Positions 1-11,759 of a DNA stretch of 64,000 bases are shown in pieces. The DNA lies in contig CM051512.1 in NCBI GenBank assembly GCA_028015205.1, positions 7,872,255 to 7,936,254 on the forward strand. Direction: 5' to 3'. The notes under the pieces are model-generated. The model saw only the letters and a list, made by a program, of their open reading frames with translations, was not told the DNA's origin and made no database searches. The number at the start of each line of letters is the position of its first letter. The first letter of the stretch is position 1. Source of the stretch: Mytilisepta virgata (lineage: Eukaryota > Mollusca > Bivalvia > Mytilida > Mytilidae). The position numbers and the translations under genes are program-made.

Positions 1-61
1 TGTATATATTTCTATTACATAATCAGGAAAAGAGAGATTGAAAAATCAAACAAATTCTACT

Positions 62-240
62 TATTTCGTCAACAAAGAAATATAAAATTGAAAGCTGATT
101 ACGATAATGTTTATCAAAGACTGAAATCAGGATGCAAATAGAAACAGACAGTAAAACTTCCAGTTTATTGTGAAACTTTATTATCCACAATTTCCCCTGA
201 AGGTAATTAAAGTCAATGATTATTGTTTCAATTGTAAGAT
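62..240. repeat. Dispersed repeat, copy 1 of 3
   Basis: A segment with the words 'ttatcaaagactgaaa', 'aatagaaa' and 'cagtttattg' in the same order recurs at 3300-3480 and, shorter, at 3838-3912. The copies are diverged, so this is an old interspersed or duplicated sequence. I see no gene in 1-330. Confidence 0.5.
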
Positions 241-329
241 AGTAAGGCAATAACTAAAAATCAAAGGAATGCAATATCATTGTACTATTACAAATTACAT
301 GTATAACGTTCCCAGATATCAATCGAATT

Positions 330-1370
330 ATTTATAGGTATAATATCCAATTCAAAGGCTGAACTCTTTAAAAGTAGCAAAAGATAAAGGAGCAAGCAAT
401 GTAGCGGTAGTTTGATTATAGTCACTATAATGGTCCAAGATATCAATCCGGTGTTTTATTGATATTATGCCCAGTACAAAGGAGGATCTATTTAAAAGTA
501 ACAAAAAATAAAGCAGCAAGCAATGGAGCGGTAGTTTGACTATAGTCAGTATAATGGTCCAAGATATCAATCCGGTGTTTTATTGATATTATGCCCAGAA
601 CAAAGGAGAATCTATTTAAAAGTAGCAAAAAATAAAGCAGCAAGCAATGGAGCGGTAGTTTGACTATAGTCAGTATAATGGTCCAAGATGTCAATCCGAT
701 GTTTTATTGATATTATCCTCAGTACAAAGGAGGATCTATTTAAAAGCAGCACAAAATAAAGGAGCATGCAATGGAACGGTAGTTTGATTATAGTCAGTAT
801 AATGGTCCAAGATATCAATCCGGTGTTTTATTGATATTATCCTCAGTACAAAGGAGGATCTATCTAAAACCAGCAACCAATAAAGGAGAATGCAATGGAG
901 CGGTAGTTTGATTATAGTCAGTAGAATGGTCCATGATGTCAATCCGGTGTTTTATTGATATTATCCTCAGTACAAAGGAGGATCTATTTAAAAGCAGCAC
1001 AAAATAAAGGAGCATGCAATGGAACGGTAGTTTGATTATAGTCAGTATAATGGTCCAAGATGTCAATCCGGTGTTTTATTGATATTATCCTCAGTACAAA
1101 GGAGAATCTATTTAAAAGTAGCAAAAGATAAAGCAGCAAGCAATGGAGCGGTAGTTTGATTATAGTCAGTATAATGGTCCAAGATATCAATCCGGTGTTT
1201 TATTGATATTATGCCCAGTACAAAGGAGGATCTATTTAAAACCAGCAACCAATAAAGGAGCATGCAATGAAACGGTAGTTTGATTATAGTCAGTATAATG
1301 GTCCAAGATGTCAATCGGGTGTTTTATTGGTATCATCTTCAGTACAAAGGAGGATCTATTCAAAGCTTGA
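330..1370. repeat. 124-bp tandem repeat array (about 8 copies)
   Basis: Eight head-to-tail units of 124 bp each carry 'ggagcggtagtttgattat', 'agtataatggtccaagat' and 'gttttattgatattat'. Variants are shared among non-adjacent units (for example 'accagcaaccaataaagg' and 'agcagcacaaaataaagg'). That points to unequal exchange within the array. A ~68-codon open frame on the minus strand recurs in every unit, but 124 is not divisible by three, so the frame is a by-product and not a repeat protein. Confidence 0.93.
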
Positions 1371-2270
1371 TGGATAATCAGTAACTTTGTGGAAAACTCC
1401 CAATATTACTTTTCTTCAAAAATTTATAAAAAGATCCTGTTTCATCTTGGAAATGGAATTTTATCAAGTATCGGTCTAACAGACAAAAGCTTGTTGAACA
1501 AGGGAACAGATTGACCGGTTTCATATGTTTTTTTTTCTGGTTAACACCATTTTAAGGATGCTCTAACTGGCTACAATGTATATTAAAAGGGTCAGTTATA
1601 TTGATGGATAAAGCCAGAATACCAAGAGAGAATCAACGTGACCAATGACCTTCGAAAAGAAATAACAAGTCCTTGCCATATAAGATATAGACAGAATTAT
1701 TTCAATGAGCAGTTTGATTATCATATTCTTGACAAGGTAGTCACCATTAATAGTCACGTCATTCAGACAGTGAGGCCCCGGGACCCTATGATTCTATTAT
1801 TTCATAAAATTGTCTACGAATTACATACCTAGTTGTGTATATGTTTTTTACCTGTTCGAAATGCCAAGAAATACCAGAACAATTAGTTGTTTTTCTAAAC
1901 CATAGTTAAAAATAAAATGGTTGCAGTATTGTTTTAAAATTAAATAATTGGCGCCTGAACAACTTTATATTTGCGGTGTTTTAATTTGTTTATAAGATTT
2001 ACCGAATACACTAGAGGTTTACATTAAATAAGCATCCTTACTGGTTAACTGTTAACTGTAATTGGATTTTTATTGTTATTCGCGTTTTGATTGTTCAGGA
2101 TAAGATATTATTTTAACATCATGTTTTCAGGCATTCGTGCATCGGTTTGAAAACAATTTGTTCAGCTCTGTTCAAAGTTATTATATGCATTTGTCTTATT
2201 TTATATTTCTCTGAACTATTCAAGAAATAACATTTTAAATATCTGTTTAATGCTGAAAAACTCCAATTGA
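1371..2270. other. No gene seen
   Basis: AT-rich sequence. A 64-codon open frame at 1638-1832 shows no recognisable motif and no flanking splice signals that I trust. Confidence 0.5.
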
Positions 2271-2274
2271 TTGA

Positions 2275-2600
2275 TGGATTAGATGTTGCTTAAAGTCAAA
2301 TGTCAAATATTTCAGGACGGAAAAAGTTCAATTTATCAAACAATTCAAAAAGGTGTGGGACAGGACACAAATGGGAACCAATTTTGACTACCTCTGTAAA
2401 AGGAGGGTGATTGGTAGGGTCTGATAATTTAGCCTTCTGTAGCGGCATTAGCCTACTCTTTTACGAACACTACAGAAGGGATCTTTAGCCTACAAGGAGT
2501 TTGGCATCCTCCAAACACGTTAACCACTATGTGCCGAGGTCATACTTTCCGTATAATGACCTGACAACCCCCAAGGAGAGGAATTCTAAATAACCTTTTC
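2275..2600 (+). repeat. Mussel-type interspersed repeat, copy
   Basis: Contains the chain 'gggacaggacacaaatggg', 'ttagccttctgtagcgg', 'cctactcttttacgaacac', 'gggatctttagcctac' and 'cataatgacctgacaacc'-like text. The same chain recurs at 2765-3140 (plus), 23355-23725 (minus), 33410-33770 (minus) and 40155-40425 (minus). I recognise it as a common mussel interspersed repeat from familiarity, not from a search. Confidence 0.75.
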
Positions 2601-2764
2601 TAAGTTACCCTCGTATTTCAAAATCTCTTGTACAAGATGCATATTTCTGTACTAACGTTCATGAGATACACTTGTGACCCTCGGAAGCCAAATTATTATG
2701 AGCAATAGAACCAAAATGGCCTAAACAATTTAGCCAAAATCCGGATAAAGTAAACATTTTATGA

Positions 2765-3140
2765 AGGATTTGATTGGTTGCCTGTTGTTTGCTTAAGGTT
2801 CAGTAGCAAATATATCGTTCTTCTTCAGTGTATCAAACATGGTTCAGACAGGGTTGGGATAGGACACAAAGGGGAACCAAATTTGACTACCACTGTAAAA
2901 AGGTTGGATGGCTGGGTATGGTTGGATAATTTAGCCTTCTGTAGTGGTCATTATCCTCTTCCTTTTCGACTATAGATGGGGTCTTTAGCGTGCAGGGACT
3001 ATGGTCTGCAATCAGGCCTTCTGTATTATCACAATACAACCCACCGAGTGTCTCCCCTATCCGCCACCTGGGGACGCGCTAGGCAGCCCTATTGGGTTAG
3101 CTCTCACGATCCATCACAGGTTTCCAGTCATTGAGAGCCT
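2765..3140 (+). repeat. Mussel-type interspersed repeat, copy
   Basis: Second copy of the family at 2275-2600. It starts with a 'tgtttgcttaaggttcagtag' variant of the usual '..taacgtccagtggcaaat' and runs through 'ttagccttctgtagtgg' and 'ggggtctttagcgtgcaggg'. Short frames at 2778 and 3001 lie wholly inside it and are not genes. Confidence 0.75.
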
Positions 3141-3299
3141 GCTTTTAAGAAAATGTCAAAATTTTCATCTGAAAATTTCAACACAAGTATTTAAATTTTT
3201 TACTATTTTTTACTGATATTTTATTTGTCCATGTGTTGTCTGTTTTTGTTATATTATTCACGCGGTTACTATCATATCAATAACACATTTTCTTCCTAT

Positions 3300-3480
3300 T
3301 TGTCAATTAAATCAATGAAGCAACCTAATAAGAAAATAGCATGAAACTGAAAACGAATAGAGATAACATTTATCAAAGTCTATAATTAGTATAGAAATAG
3401 AAAACATTTATGAAAAATTCAGTTTATTGCAAAATCGAAGACAAATTCAACATTTACAATATCATCCCGAGTAATCCATT
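3300..3480. repeat. Dispersed repeat, copy 2 of 3
   Basis: Diverged copy of 62-240, with 'acatttatcaaagtctat' and 'cagtttattgcaaaat' in the same order. Confidence 0.45.
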
Positions 3481-3524
3481 ATGATTTCAAATCGCAAGGA
3501 CCATTATGAAAAAATATATACTTG

Positions 3525-3570
3525 TTGACTGGGTATGAAGGGAATAGTAATTTTATTGACCCCGAATTCG
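3525..3570. repeat. Fragment of 'gggaatagtaa' palindromic repeat
   Basis: 'gactgggtatgaagggaat' followed by 'attttattgaccccg' matches one arm of the large hairpin at 14206-14325. The rest of 3481-3837 shows nothing recognisable. Confidence 0.45.
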
Positions 3571-3837
3571 CAGAAAAATGCATAATGTTTAAAATTTCGC
3601 GAAAGAATATCATATAGCCGGTCCAACATTTTTTTTTATATCGACTTACTTTAACAGAAAAAATTTAAATTGTATGAACAATAGCAATTTTTAATATCTG
3701 TAATTTGTTTTTAATAAAACTAAATTACACTGGGGTATAATAAGTAAAGATCATAAGGATGCGATATTATTTAAATGAAATATACCACTATTTACATACA
3801 AAATAGAAATTACAAAAATCAATGAAGAAAACAAATA

Positions 3838-3912
3838 AAGAAACGTAAGATTGAAAACAAGATAACGTTTGTCAAAGACTGAAACCATGATTCCCATAAG
3901 AACAATACCTTA
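3838..3912. repeat. Dispersed repeat, copy 3 of 3
   Basis: Short copy of the 62-240 repeat ('gataacgtttgtcaaagac', 'tgaaaccatgat'). Sequence from 3913 to 4740 has no supported gene; the 81-codon frame at 3915-4160 has no recognised motif. Confidence 0.4.
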
Positions 3913-4744
3913 TTATGCACAGTGTTTACACTCCTGTTTATCATTATAAACTTATCTTGATTCTTATCTTGAACAAGCGATTAAGACAATTTTGTCTAAT
4001 TAAATTTTCAATACAGCATATTTTATGTTATCAGAGGCCTACAATTTATATTCAAGGCATTGTTTGTCCAAATGCCAAAATGACCGAAAAGTTAAAGCCT
4101 ACCCCATCTATGGGCAGAGATTTGCACAAGAAAGGCGCCCTTTACGTTCCAAAAAAGTAAATAAATAACATTTTATAACAGAAAATTTATATTTTTTTTT
4201 AATATCACAACAGTGATATCCTCGGGCACTAGTATGCAACTATCAGAGTTATCAAATACTTGATGCTCTGAATTACCCAGGAATTGAACATCGATTCAGT
4301 GTAAACAGACAAGAAAGAATCATTCTTAAGGATGATCGCTGGTCTAATAGGAAATAAATAGGATTTGAAATAGGTGTTTAAGTTTGAGAGAACATATGAA
4401 TAGTAAACAAATAAGCAAGAAAAAAATATATGTTCATGTGCTCATTTTAGAGCTATAAGGCCTTGAAAATTTGCAGGATTTTTCATTGTCTTTGCATTGA
4501 CAACTTCAGTCTCTCAAAGATGTATGAAAAAATAAAAAGGATTTCATAAAATTTTGTCAAATACCATTGTAAGGTATATATGATTGAATTATAAAAGAAA
4601 AAGTGGGGGTTCATTGGAAAAAAATAAATGTTTAAGAAATGGATAAAACCCGAGGATTCTGAAAATCTGACAACAAGACCAAAACATGACCTGCGAGCAT
4701 CCTTTGAAAAAGGTCCTCAATAATAAATACTACGTTGGTTTGAA

Positions 4745-4962
4745 ACACACAAAATTCGATGGATGGATTATTGTTTAACGTCCAGTAGCAATTATTATAT
4801 GCATATCGGTCGAGAAAAATAAGAAAACTTCGATTTGCTTATATTGAATGTCTTGTATACAATAGAAAATAAATGAAAACAGCGCTCTTGCTTTTACTAT
4901 TCCACCACCTAATGAGTCTGGATTCATACTTGAATAAAAAAAAAAAAAAAAAAAAAAAAAAA
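4745..4962 (-). repeat. Mussel repeat 3' end (minus) with poly(A) run
   Basis: 'tggatggattattgtttaac' followed by 'gtccagtagcaa' is the reverse of the common 3' end seen at 9330-9385. A 27-base A run closes the block at 4936-4962. Confidence 0.55.
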
Positions 4963-6206
4963 CATACATACACGGACAAAATAATTGTGTAATAGCAGGT
5001 CAGTTTAATTGAGAAACTGTTCTGCTGTATAAAACGTATTATAAAATAAACTATGTTTTAAATATATATTACTGTAAACAAAAGAATGTCTGCCTAAAAG
5101 TCGCATGTAAATTAGCATCATTTGTTTAATAAAAGCTTTTTAACATTTAAAGTGACGTTTTAAAAGCTGTATGATTATTTTAAATCTTTCTAATGAATAC
5201 ATTAGACAGAACAATTGTATACCGATCTAAAGATGTGACATTGAAACATGTTAGGTTGTAGGAAAGGTATACATCATTCAAATGGACGTTTTAAAAGCAT
5301 CATTCTTGGCTAATGTAACAGGAAAGGTCATCAATGAAATACCAAACAATCACACCACGGACAAAAAAATAACATAAAAGAACAATAAACACAACAGAGA
5401 GTCGGGTTAGTCTGAATTGGTGCAGACGATGTACAGTATATGGGTTAAACCGTATAATTACCAGGTATCCAAACCATTCCCTTATCTGTCGTGTATAAAA
5501 CATGCTATAAAAACAAATATATACATTATGATTACCAACAAGGTGGCCATTTGCTAGAACTGCAAAAAAAAATTACGAAACATAATTTAGACAGCAGGAT
5601 CAGAATGTGCTGTTTATCTGAAAAACTAGCCGTTGGTCGGATATTGTTGCTCCATTAACCGAAAAACCAAGAAATAACACTACACTACTAAAGGGTTAAC
5701 TACAACCTCGTCATACAGTCCAATAGAAATCAGCAATATTCGTGAGAGGCCAGTATAAATTTAACGTCTCCAAGTCAGTACAAGAAAGAGATATATTTAC
5801 AGAATTTAATATTTGTAGCCCTGTTAAATGTTAATTAACGTTCCAGTTTCTGTAAGTTGTTGGCGAGACTTTTGCATTTATTCACCACATTACAATAGAA
5901 ACGAAAACTGGGAAAATCAGTTCATGATAAGTCCTTTTCTGGATATCGGGTACTTAACTTAAAGTTGTCGATAGCTGTTAAAGTATTGAGCAACCTGTAA
6001 AAACTATAACCGTGTAATAGATGTTTTTTTGTATTCTTTGTGATCTACTTTCCGTGAAGAGTTGAAACTCTACTTACAACGTATCAACTGGAAATTTCAA
6101 CACATTTCGGAGATTTTCGTTTTGTTGAAATTTTATGTTAAAAATGTATGGCATACATGCATTAAATCAACAATAACTTTTTGTCAGGAATCAACATTTT
6201 ATTTAA
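4963..6206. other. Non-coding; contains a diverged duplicate of 25560-25880
   Basis: Between about 5330 and 5640 the words 'gtataaaacatgctataaaa', 'gattacca' and 'cataatttagacagcaggat' match 25720-25870 ('gtataaagcatgctataaaa', 'gattacca', 'cataatgtagataacaggg'). I see no coding sequence. The 67-codon minus frame at 5300-5503 is inside this repeat. Confidence 0.5.
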
Positions 6207-8706
6207 TTATCTGGCATCTCCTGTACAAGCGAACCAGTAATTTCCTAATTTAGTTTTCTCGGTTACAGGAATCCACTGGTTTCCATCTGTTGCGGAGCAT
6301 GGATCGTAGGAACAGTAGTAAACTGCGTCGCAGTCCAATGGATTTTGCTTCAACCCACAAAGAGCAAAGGCGGCGACACGCAGAGAATTGTATAATTCAT
6401 CCGTTTTTCCATTCCAGGCACTTTTCCATAGTGCGTCGTCTTCTGGGTTGTCCAAGGTGACGAACTGGTGGTCATTTCAGTATCTGTGGTACACAACACC
6501 CTTTAGAGATTCTGGAAAAGCATCATGGTACATTCTGTTTATCACAACATAAGCTATACCCAACCGATCTATGTCCAATGTTTCATGTCCTTCTCCAAAT
6601 AAAATGCGTCCTACTGTGACAATATTTACCCACTGGCTATAATAAGAGTATTTATGTTTAGTTTGGCATATTATACACAGTCCCGACATTTTAATATTTT
6701 TTCAAACTGAATTTTACATCTTATGGTGATGTCCCTAAAATAAAACCCAATTTCAAAGCTTTGGTCTGAAGTTATTTTTTTTGTCCCACTTAAATGAAAC
6801 TTGTATTAGTAAGCGTAGAAATGTAATTTTTCGCTTTTAATGTATACTATTGAAATATTTTACATTATATAAAAAAAAAAAATAATAATAAAAAGATATT
6901 TTTTTGTTGTTGTAAAAATGCATAAAATCGTATTTGGGTTTATTGAATGATTTCGAAAGGAAACAAAAATCAAAAGAACTTTTTATTATTTCTGTGATTG
7001 ACGGTACAAAGGTCACAATATTAGAATAATGTATAACAACAGGACAGTATTTAAATAGAACGTACTTTAATGTATAGGGAATTTACTAGTGGGAACTACT
7101 GCTTTTGGTCAACAAGTGTATTATTAGGTCGATAAGGTCGATATTGTTTTGTAACAATATGTTTGCTTTTGTCCTTACGGCTCAAATGATGCATGGAATA
7201 AGCATGTATATATACAGGCAACAGAATATCTGAGCGACCAAATGGCACAAAGAAATACAAACTCAGCGGCAATTCGAAGAGAATTAGAACAAAGAAGTAC
7301 GCAAACTGAAACACCAGCAACGGGAGCTATAAAGATTAGGATAAACATATCTTAATTTGTGACATTGCAAAAGATGAAATTCCGGAATATTCTTTTTTTT
7401 TTTTTATAATAATCTGATTTTTTAAATATCATGTCAGCATTACAATATGTACTCACATTTCTATAATTTGCCTAACTTAACACATTTTATTTTGAAAATC
7501 AATGTTAAATTATATGCTTTTTCTTCTAATTTATTACCAAAACAGAAACACAATGTACCGTAAGTACGAATGATAACTTCCATGATTAGTACAGTATTCA
7601 TAATATATGAACATGATGAAATGTGTTTAGCGTAAGAATATTTTCTGTCAGTAAAATGGATTGCAGATGGTTGTAAAATTAGAAATTTAGTTTGATAAAA
7701 TAAAATGAGCTTAAGATCGTGACAAGGTATGCGCTTGTTAGGTTGACAAAATCCTCCCAATCCACGTTCGTTCCTACAAACCCCTGACATCACACATTCA
7801 TATTTAGCGGGTCGAACGTATCGCCGCCTAACAAATTCTACCTACGACGCAAATGGATTCTCTTCTGACCTAGAAAAGTAACCAATGAAAATCGTTTACT
7901 TCCAACCCGTTAAATATGAATGTGATGTCAGGGGTTTGTAGGAACGAACGTGGATACAAAACCCTGACTTGGGAGGATGAGTTGACAATTTGGCGTGAAA
8001 CACTTACATATTAAGGCTCTCTAGATTTTCATAGGTTTTGTGAACTGAGTTCATTAGAATTTTTTTTTAATCATACGTAAATAAATACTTTTTTACCAGT
8101 ATGCATTGAAATTACAAAAACAAATACCATTGTGAGTTTGCAAAAAAAAACATTGAATCTACGAATTTTTTAAAATCAGAGGAGTCCGAAATCAGATAAA
8201 AACTGAAAGATAACCAAATCGTTTTTCTCAAATAATAACAAGTCGAAAATATGTCCAGCGAATATCCCTCAGTAACAATGGAGTTTCCCGTTAGAATTTC
8301 GGAAGTCGTTTTAAAGTGCTGATTAAAATATTCTGATTTAAATTGTACAACCTTTGAAAACAAAGGATTTCTTATTATCGCTTTGAAGTATAACACTGTC
8401 AGTTTAGTTTGTTTCTTTATTAGTTATTGTTAAAAATAAAATGAAATTTCTTAAGACCAAATATTCCAACAAATAGAAAATTATAGACGATATGTCCTTC
8501 GTGCATAGAAACCTGATCTTATAAGTTGATTTAAATGTTAACATTCATATGCAATACAATAGACACAATTGTGTATACCTTCGGTAAACTAAATATGAAG
8601 AAAGGTCGCCCTAATTTTGTATCTCTGTGTCTACTTACCACAAACTAGATTCTGTAAGCGTATAAATCTGTAAAAGTGTAATCAGAACAGCACAAAAGTA
8701 TTTCAT
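6207..8706 (-). CDS. Secreted SleB-like (Hydrolase_2) cell-wall hydrolase, two exons, in-frame TGA
   Basis: Two exons on the minus strand are inferred. Exon 1 (8706-8639) encodes a 22-residue hydrophobic signal peptide (MKYFCAVLITLLQIYTL...) and ends at a strong donor, TG|GTAAGT. Exon 2 (6636-6207) begins after the acceptor TTATTATAG. The donor leaves two bases and the acceptor supplies one, so they join in phase (TG+C). Exon 2 reads GRILFGEGHETLD, then AYVVINRMY, then LKGVVYH, QFVTLD, and ends with YYCSYDP and KLGNYWFA. This order matches the SleB/Hydrolase_2 pattern: a YGEA(R)-like motif, the V.(L/V)NR helix, GVVY..QF, a YYNP-like segment and IGNH.F. Known members cleave spore-cortex or cell-wall peptidoglycan in bacteria. 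A secreted animal copy suggests a defence or digestive role (inference). The frame has one TGA at 6477-6479, between GVVYHRY and NDHQF, so this allele may be null. Without the stop the product would be about 165 residues, the size of a single hydrolase domain. An intron of about 2 kb separates the exons and contains a foldback element. Confidence 0.68.
6637..8638 (-). other. Intron of the SleB-like gene
   Basis: Bounded by GTAAGT (8638-8633) and TATTATAG (to 6637) on the minus strand. It contains the foldback element at 7750-7980. Open frames at 7096-7320, 7461-7793 and 8112-8396 are in AT-rich sequence and lack recognisable motifs. Confidence 0.5.
7750..7980. mobile_element. Foldback/MITE element with 8-bp target duplication
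   Basis: Arms at ~7750-7812 and ~7903-7980 are inverted repeats ('cacgttcgttcctacaaacc', 'cctgacatcaca', 'cattcatattta'). The right arm carries a small extra segment, 'caaaaccctgacttg'. The unit is flanked by a perfect 8-bp direct repeat, GTTGACAA (7742-7749 and 7981-7988). A non-autonomous DNA transposon of 231 bp fits. The 8-bp duplication fits hAT-, P- or similar-type transposases; I cannot assign one. Confidence 0.82.
8639..8706 (-). other. Signal-peptide exon of the SleB-like gene
   Basis: The ATG at 8706-8704 opens a typical N-region/hydrophobic core (MKYFCAVLITLLQIY) ending at the consensus donor GTAAGTAG (8638-8631). A longer open frame runs upstream to 8868, but the downstream ATG directly precedes the hydrophobic core and is the better start. 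Only a weak TATA-like 'TTTTTTATAG' lies upstream, near 8880. Confidence 0.6.
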
Positions 8707-9125
8707 GGTTAATTTACCAACAGCAGGATTGTGAAATTGCAACTTCTTCAGATCTTGACCTCCAAATTGTATTGTATTGTATTCCATACATTCCTCAGAA
8801 TGACACATGTGTGGCTCCCTGTGGTATAATAAACTCATAGTTGTGTCAAACTCGATCAATTTGGTCATGGATTAACAGGCTATAAAAAATTAAGCTGACA
8901 AACATCTATTTAAAATTCATTATTATGTTGATTTTTTTAAATGCTTTAACATTTAATTATAAGAGAAAAATGTGGTGTATTTTCAAATAATATATGATTT
9001 AACTGAATATAACGTTTTTTTAACTTTTGAAAAGAAAGGGAAAAAAGTTAATAAGATTATTTGGAATCTTCGCTGACTTTGAAACTCAGATTTATCAGCA
9101 CAGTCTATACAATATGAATATACTG
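8707..9125. other. Upstream region of the SleB-like gene; nothing else seen
   Basis: AT-rich, with no repeat or coding signal that I can support. Confidence 0.4.
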
Positions 9126-9127
9126 TA

Positions 9128-9385
9128 GAATCGCCTTGGTGGTCTCATGGTAGCATGTTCGCATAAAATTGGTATTTGTTGCTTCTCCGCCAAGCACGCG
9201 GCATCTAAGAGTAAGAGCAAAGGACTGGTCGGCTCCGAGTCAGTATTATGTATCCGGATGGGGCGATGTGTCAAAAGTACAAAAGCAGGGTGTCTTATTC
9301 ATATCATATCAACATGTTCTCGTCTAGATATGCACTTAATGATTGCTACTGGACATTAAACCATAATTCATCCATCCATCAATAT
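9128..9385 (+). repeat. tRNA-headed SINE-like repeat
   Basis: The start 'cgccttggtggtctcatggt' resembles the A-box end of a tRNA-derived promoter. The unit ends 'tgctactggacattaaacca' and then 'tccatccatc', the common mussel 3' end. No clear B box remains, so the copy is degraded or composite. The 70-codon frame at 9147-9359 lies inside it. Confidence 0.5.
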
Positions 9386-9750
9386 ACTTTTAACTAATGT
9401 ACGGAAAACACGTGGCCTTGTTCTAGGTATCATCCCTCGGATACATCATGCGCTATTATGACAGGGAAAGAGTTTTCGTTATATTCCCCAAGTTAAAAAA
9501 CACACACTTTCTATCTGATCTGCAGAACAGTCATTAATCTTAAGAAACAAACATAATGTCATACATTTTCTATCTTGGGTTACATAAAGCGTGCCGTTTT
9601 TTACATAATGCATTTCATAAACGAAAGATGCACAAAAATAAGTTCCTTTGAACGTCAGATTTATTCCATATAACGTTGATGGTTAATTTATTGTTTAATA
9701 GTTGAACAATTAACAAATAGTAGAAAAATAGACTTGGATACCATAATGAC

Positions 9751-9783
<33 letters not shown>

Positions 9784-10490
9784 CAAAAACAGTGTAATCA
9801 CAGAACTCTCTATGAGAAAGTCCTGAATTTCCAATATAACCATGGTAACAGGTTAATCGAATTTATATCCTACCAACAGCGACAACGTAAAGTTAAATGT
9901 ATGCATAATTGAGAGACTCTTTACTTATAAAACTAGAAAGACAGTTAATGTTCGGAAAACAATTGCAAGGCCTTTCTCATGTGGAAACATGTAGGGAAAT
10001 GTATCCAAGAACATATCATTAATGTGAGTGGGGATATTGGTTGTAGTCCAGCTTTGTAATTCCAAATTTTAAATCATTAAGAACGACAAACATTGAAATG
10101 ATTCAGTGAGATAATATTTGACAATTATATTTTCCTTCGTATACTATACAAAAGTAAATCATATTCCAGAAAGCATGACTTGAATGCACTTAAACCTCGC
10201 GTTGTTAATTAAAAGTGCCACGTGTAACCGCTATCATGTCTGAAAAAAAATAAATGTTTTATTTCTTTAGATGGTATGATATACAATAAACTTGTATTTT
10301 TGTTGATTTATCACCTTACTTACTAAACATGAATAATACATCATTGCGCAGTATGCATGCATGTATAAAAATTACAAAACAAGTATGAAATATAAAGTAT
10401 GCTTGTCTCGTGGTCAGTGCTGTTGTATTATTAGATATACATATTATGTATCTTTTGAAATTTTGTTAGCTTTTGTTAGTTGAAAGTTAA
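9386..10490. other. Non-coding; long poly(A) at ~9750-9779
   Basis: AT-rich sequence with a ~30-base A run. I see no gene or recognisable element. Confidence 0.4.
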
Positions 10491-10499
10491 TTGATGAAT

Positions 10500-10805
10500 T
10501 ATGAACCATGCTCTTTGCTGCTCACCGCTTGCTCCGTGTTGCTCATTACTTCTCAGAACCCTGCTCTCGTTCTCATTTCGGTTTTTGAGGAGGAGAAGGA
10601 GGAGGAGGAGGAGGAATGTTCTTGGTCTGTGTTGTCATCATGTAGACCTCGATAGTTTGAAGTCTCCTTGTATCGTCGGGGATGATTCTCTTCACTGCTG
10701 AAGGCATAATTCCGCTGCTCCATGCTGCTCTGCACTATACTCATTCTGCTCTTCTCTTGCTCCATGTTGCTCATAGCTGCTCTTCTCTTGCTCTGCGCTG
10801 CAAAC
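10500..10805. repeat. GCTGCTC-rich low-complexity block
   Basis: Scattered 'gctgctc', 'ttgctcc' and 'gctcttctcttgctc' units (for example 10733-10800) surround a GGA-rich run at ~10588-10616. Frames on both strands here are low-complexity by-products. Confidence 0.65.
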
Positions 10806-11580
10806 CAGAATATGGCTTTTGGGGACAGTTTTAAAACAGATTTGTCACATTAACGTCTTCAAGACACTCAGAACCAAAATAATTTTTTTTATGCTGTAAG
10901 TGAGTTTTTGTATGTCATTTTATATGACAATAGAATAGATTGGGTTCTGAATTTCCTTCTTAGCAATATTCCAACAAGTGTTACAAATTGACCCAAAATG
11001 GCCTTCATACACGACCTTTGCGGGTGGAAAAATGTGACCTTCTTAATGATTTAGCATAAGCTTTCGGTTTGTTAACATAAAAATGCATTGCAAACCATCG
11101 TTCACAATAGAAATTATGTTAATATTTAAGATTAAGAAATCTATGGTTATGAGTGAAACAAATACAGGGTAAAGTTGCTCTGCTCCTTTACCAGTTTTTA
11201 TAAATACAACAATGTACAAATCAGATATGCATGACTCTCTACGATTTATTTTATATTACATACCTTTTACCCATAATTTTATGTGAGGATATATACTACT
11301 AGAAATCAATTAATAACTTGTAAACGGGTTTCTATAGAAATAAAAAATAACATCAATGTCATATTTATAGTACACGTAATTTTCACAAACTATGGCCGAC
11401 TATATGTAGTTATAATTATACACTTGTTTTCTTCACCAACTAAACATTTCTTTAATAAACAACAACCACGCGGGTTTCTATAGAATAACTTATATATCTA
11501 GAGGAGCATGTCTTATTTCGAATCCCGTATTATCCTTCTGAGATTACGTAGTTAACGGAACACGATATGCCTTCCATTCT
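10806..11580. other. No gene seen
   Basis: AT-rich with no recognisable feature. Confidence 0.4.
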
Positions 11581-11584
11581 TGAC

Positions 11585-11720
11585 CACCCGATGCCGCTCC
11601 CGTTTTTTTGTTTTTTTTTTTTTTTTTTGGTGGGAGTTCACACTACTAGTGATTTTAGTTTTTTATAAATGTAGAGTGTAATTATGTTTAGTTTGCCTAT
11701 GTTTTTTTTTTCTTTTTGTA
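11585..11720 (+). repeat. Fragment of 'tggtgggagttca' dispersed repeat
   Basis: 'ggtgggagttcacactac' and 'tagtgattttagtttt' resemble 26110-26150 and the family at 18470-18690, 19845-20010 and 37145-37400. Confidence 0.4.
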
Positions 11721-11759
11721 TTGTAGACTTTGTCCATGGCTTCAGACAGTATTTATACA

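Noticed and set aside
352..1314. Series of 68-codon minus-strand frames suggesting a repeat-protein gene
   Set aside because: They recur every 124 bp, which is not a multiple of three. They are reflections of a tandem DNA repeat.
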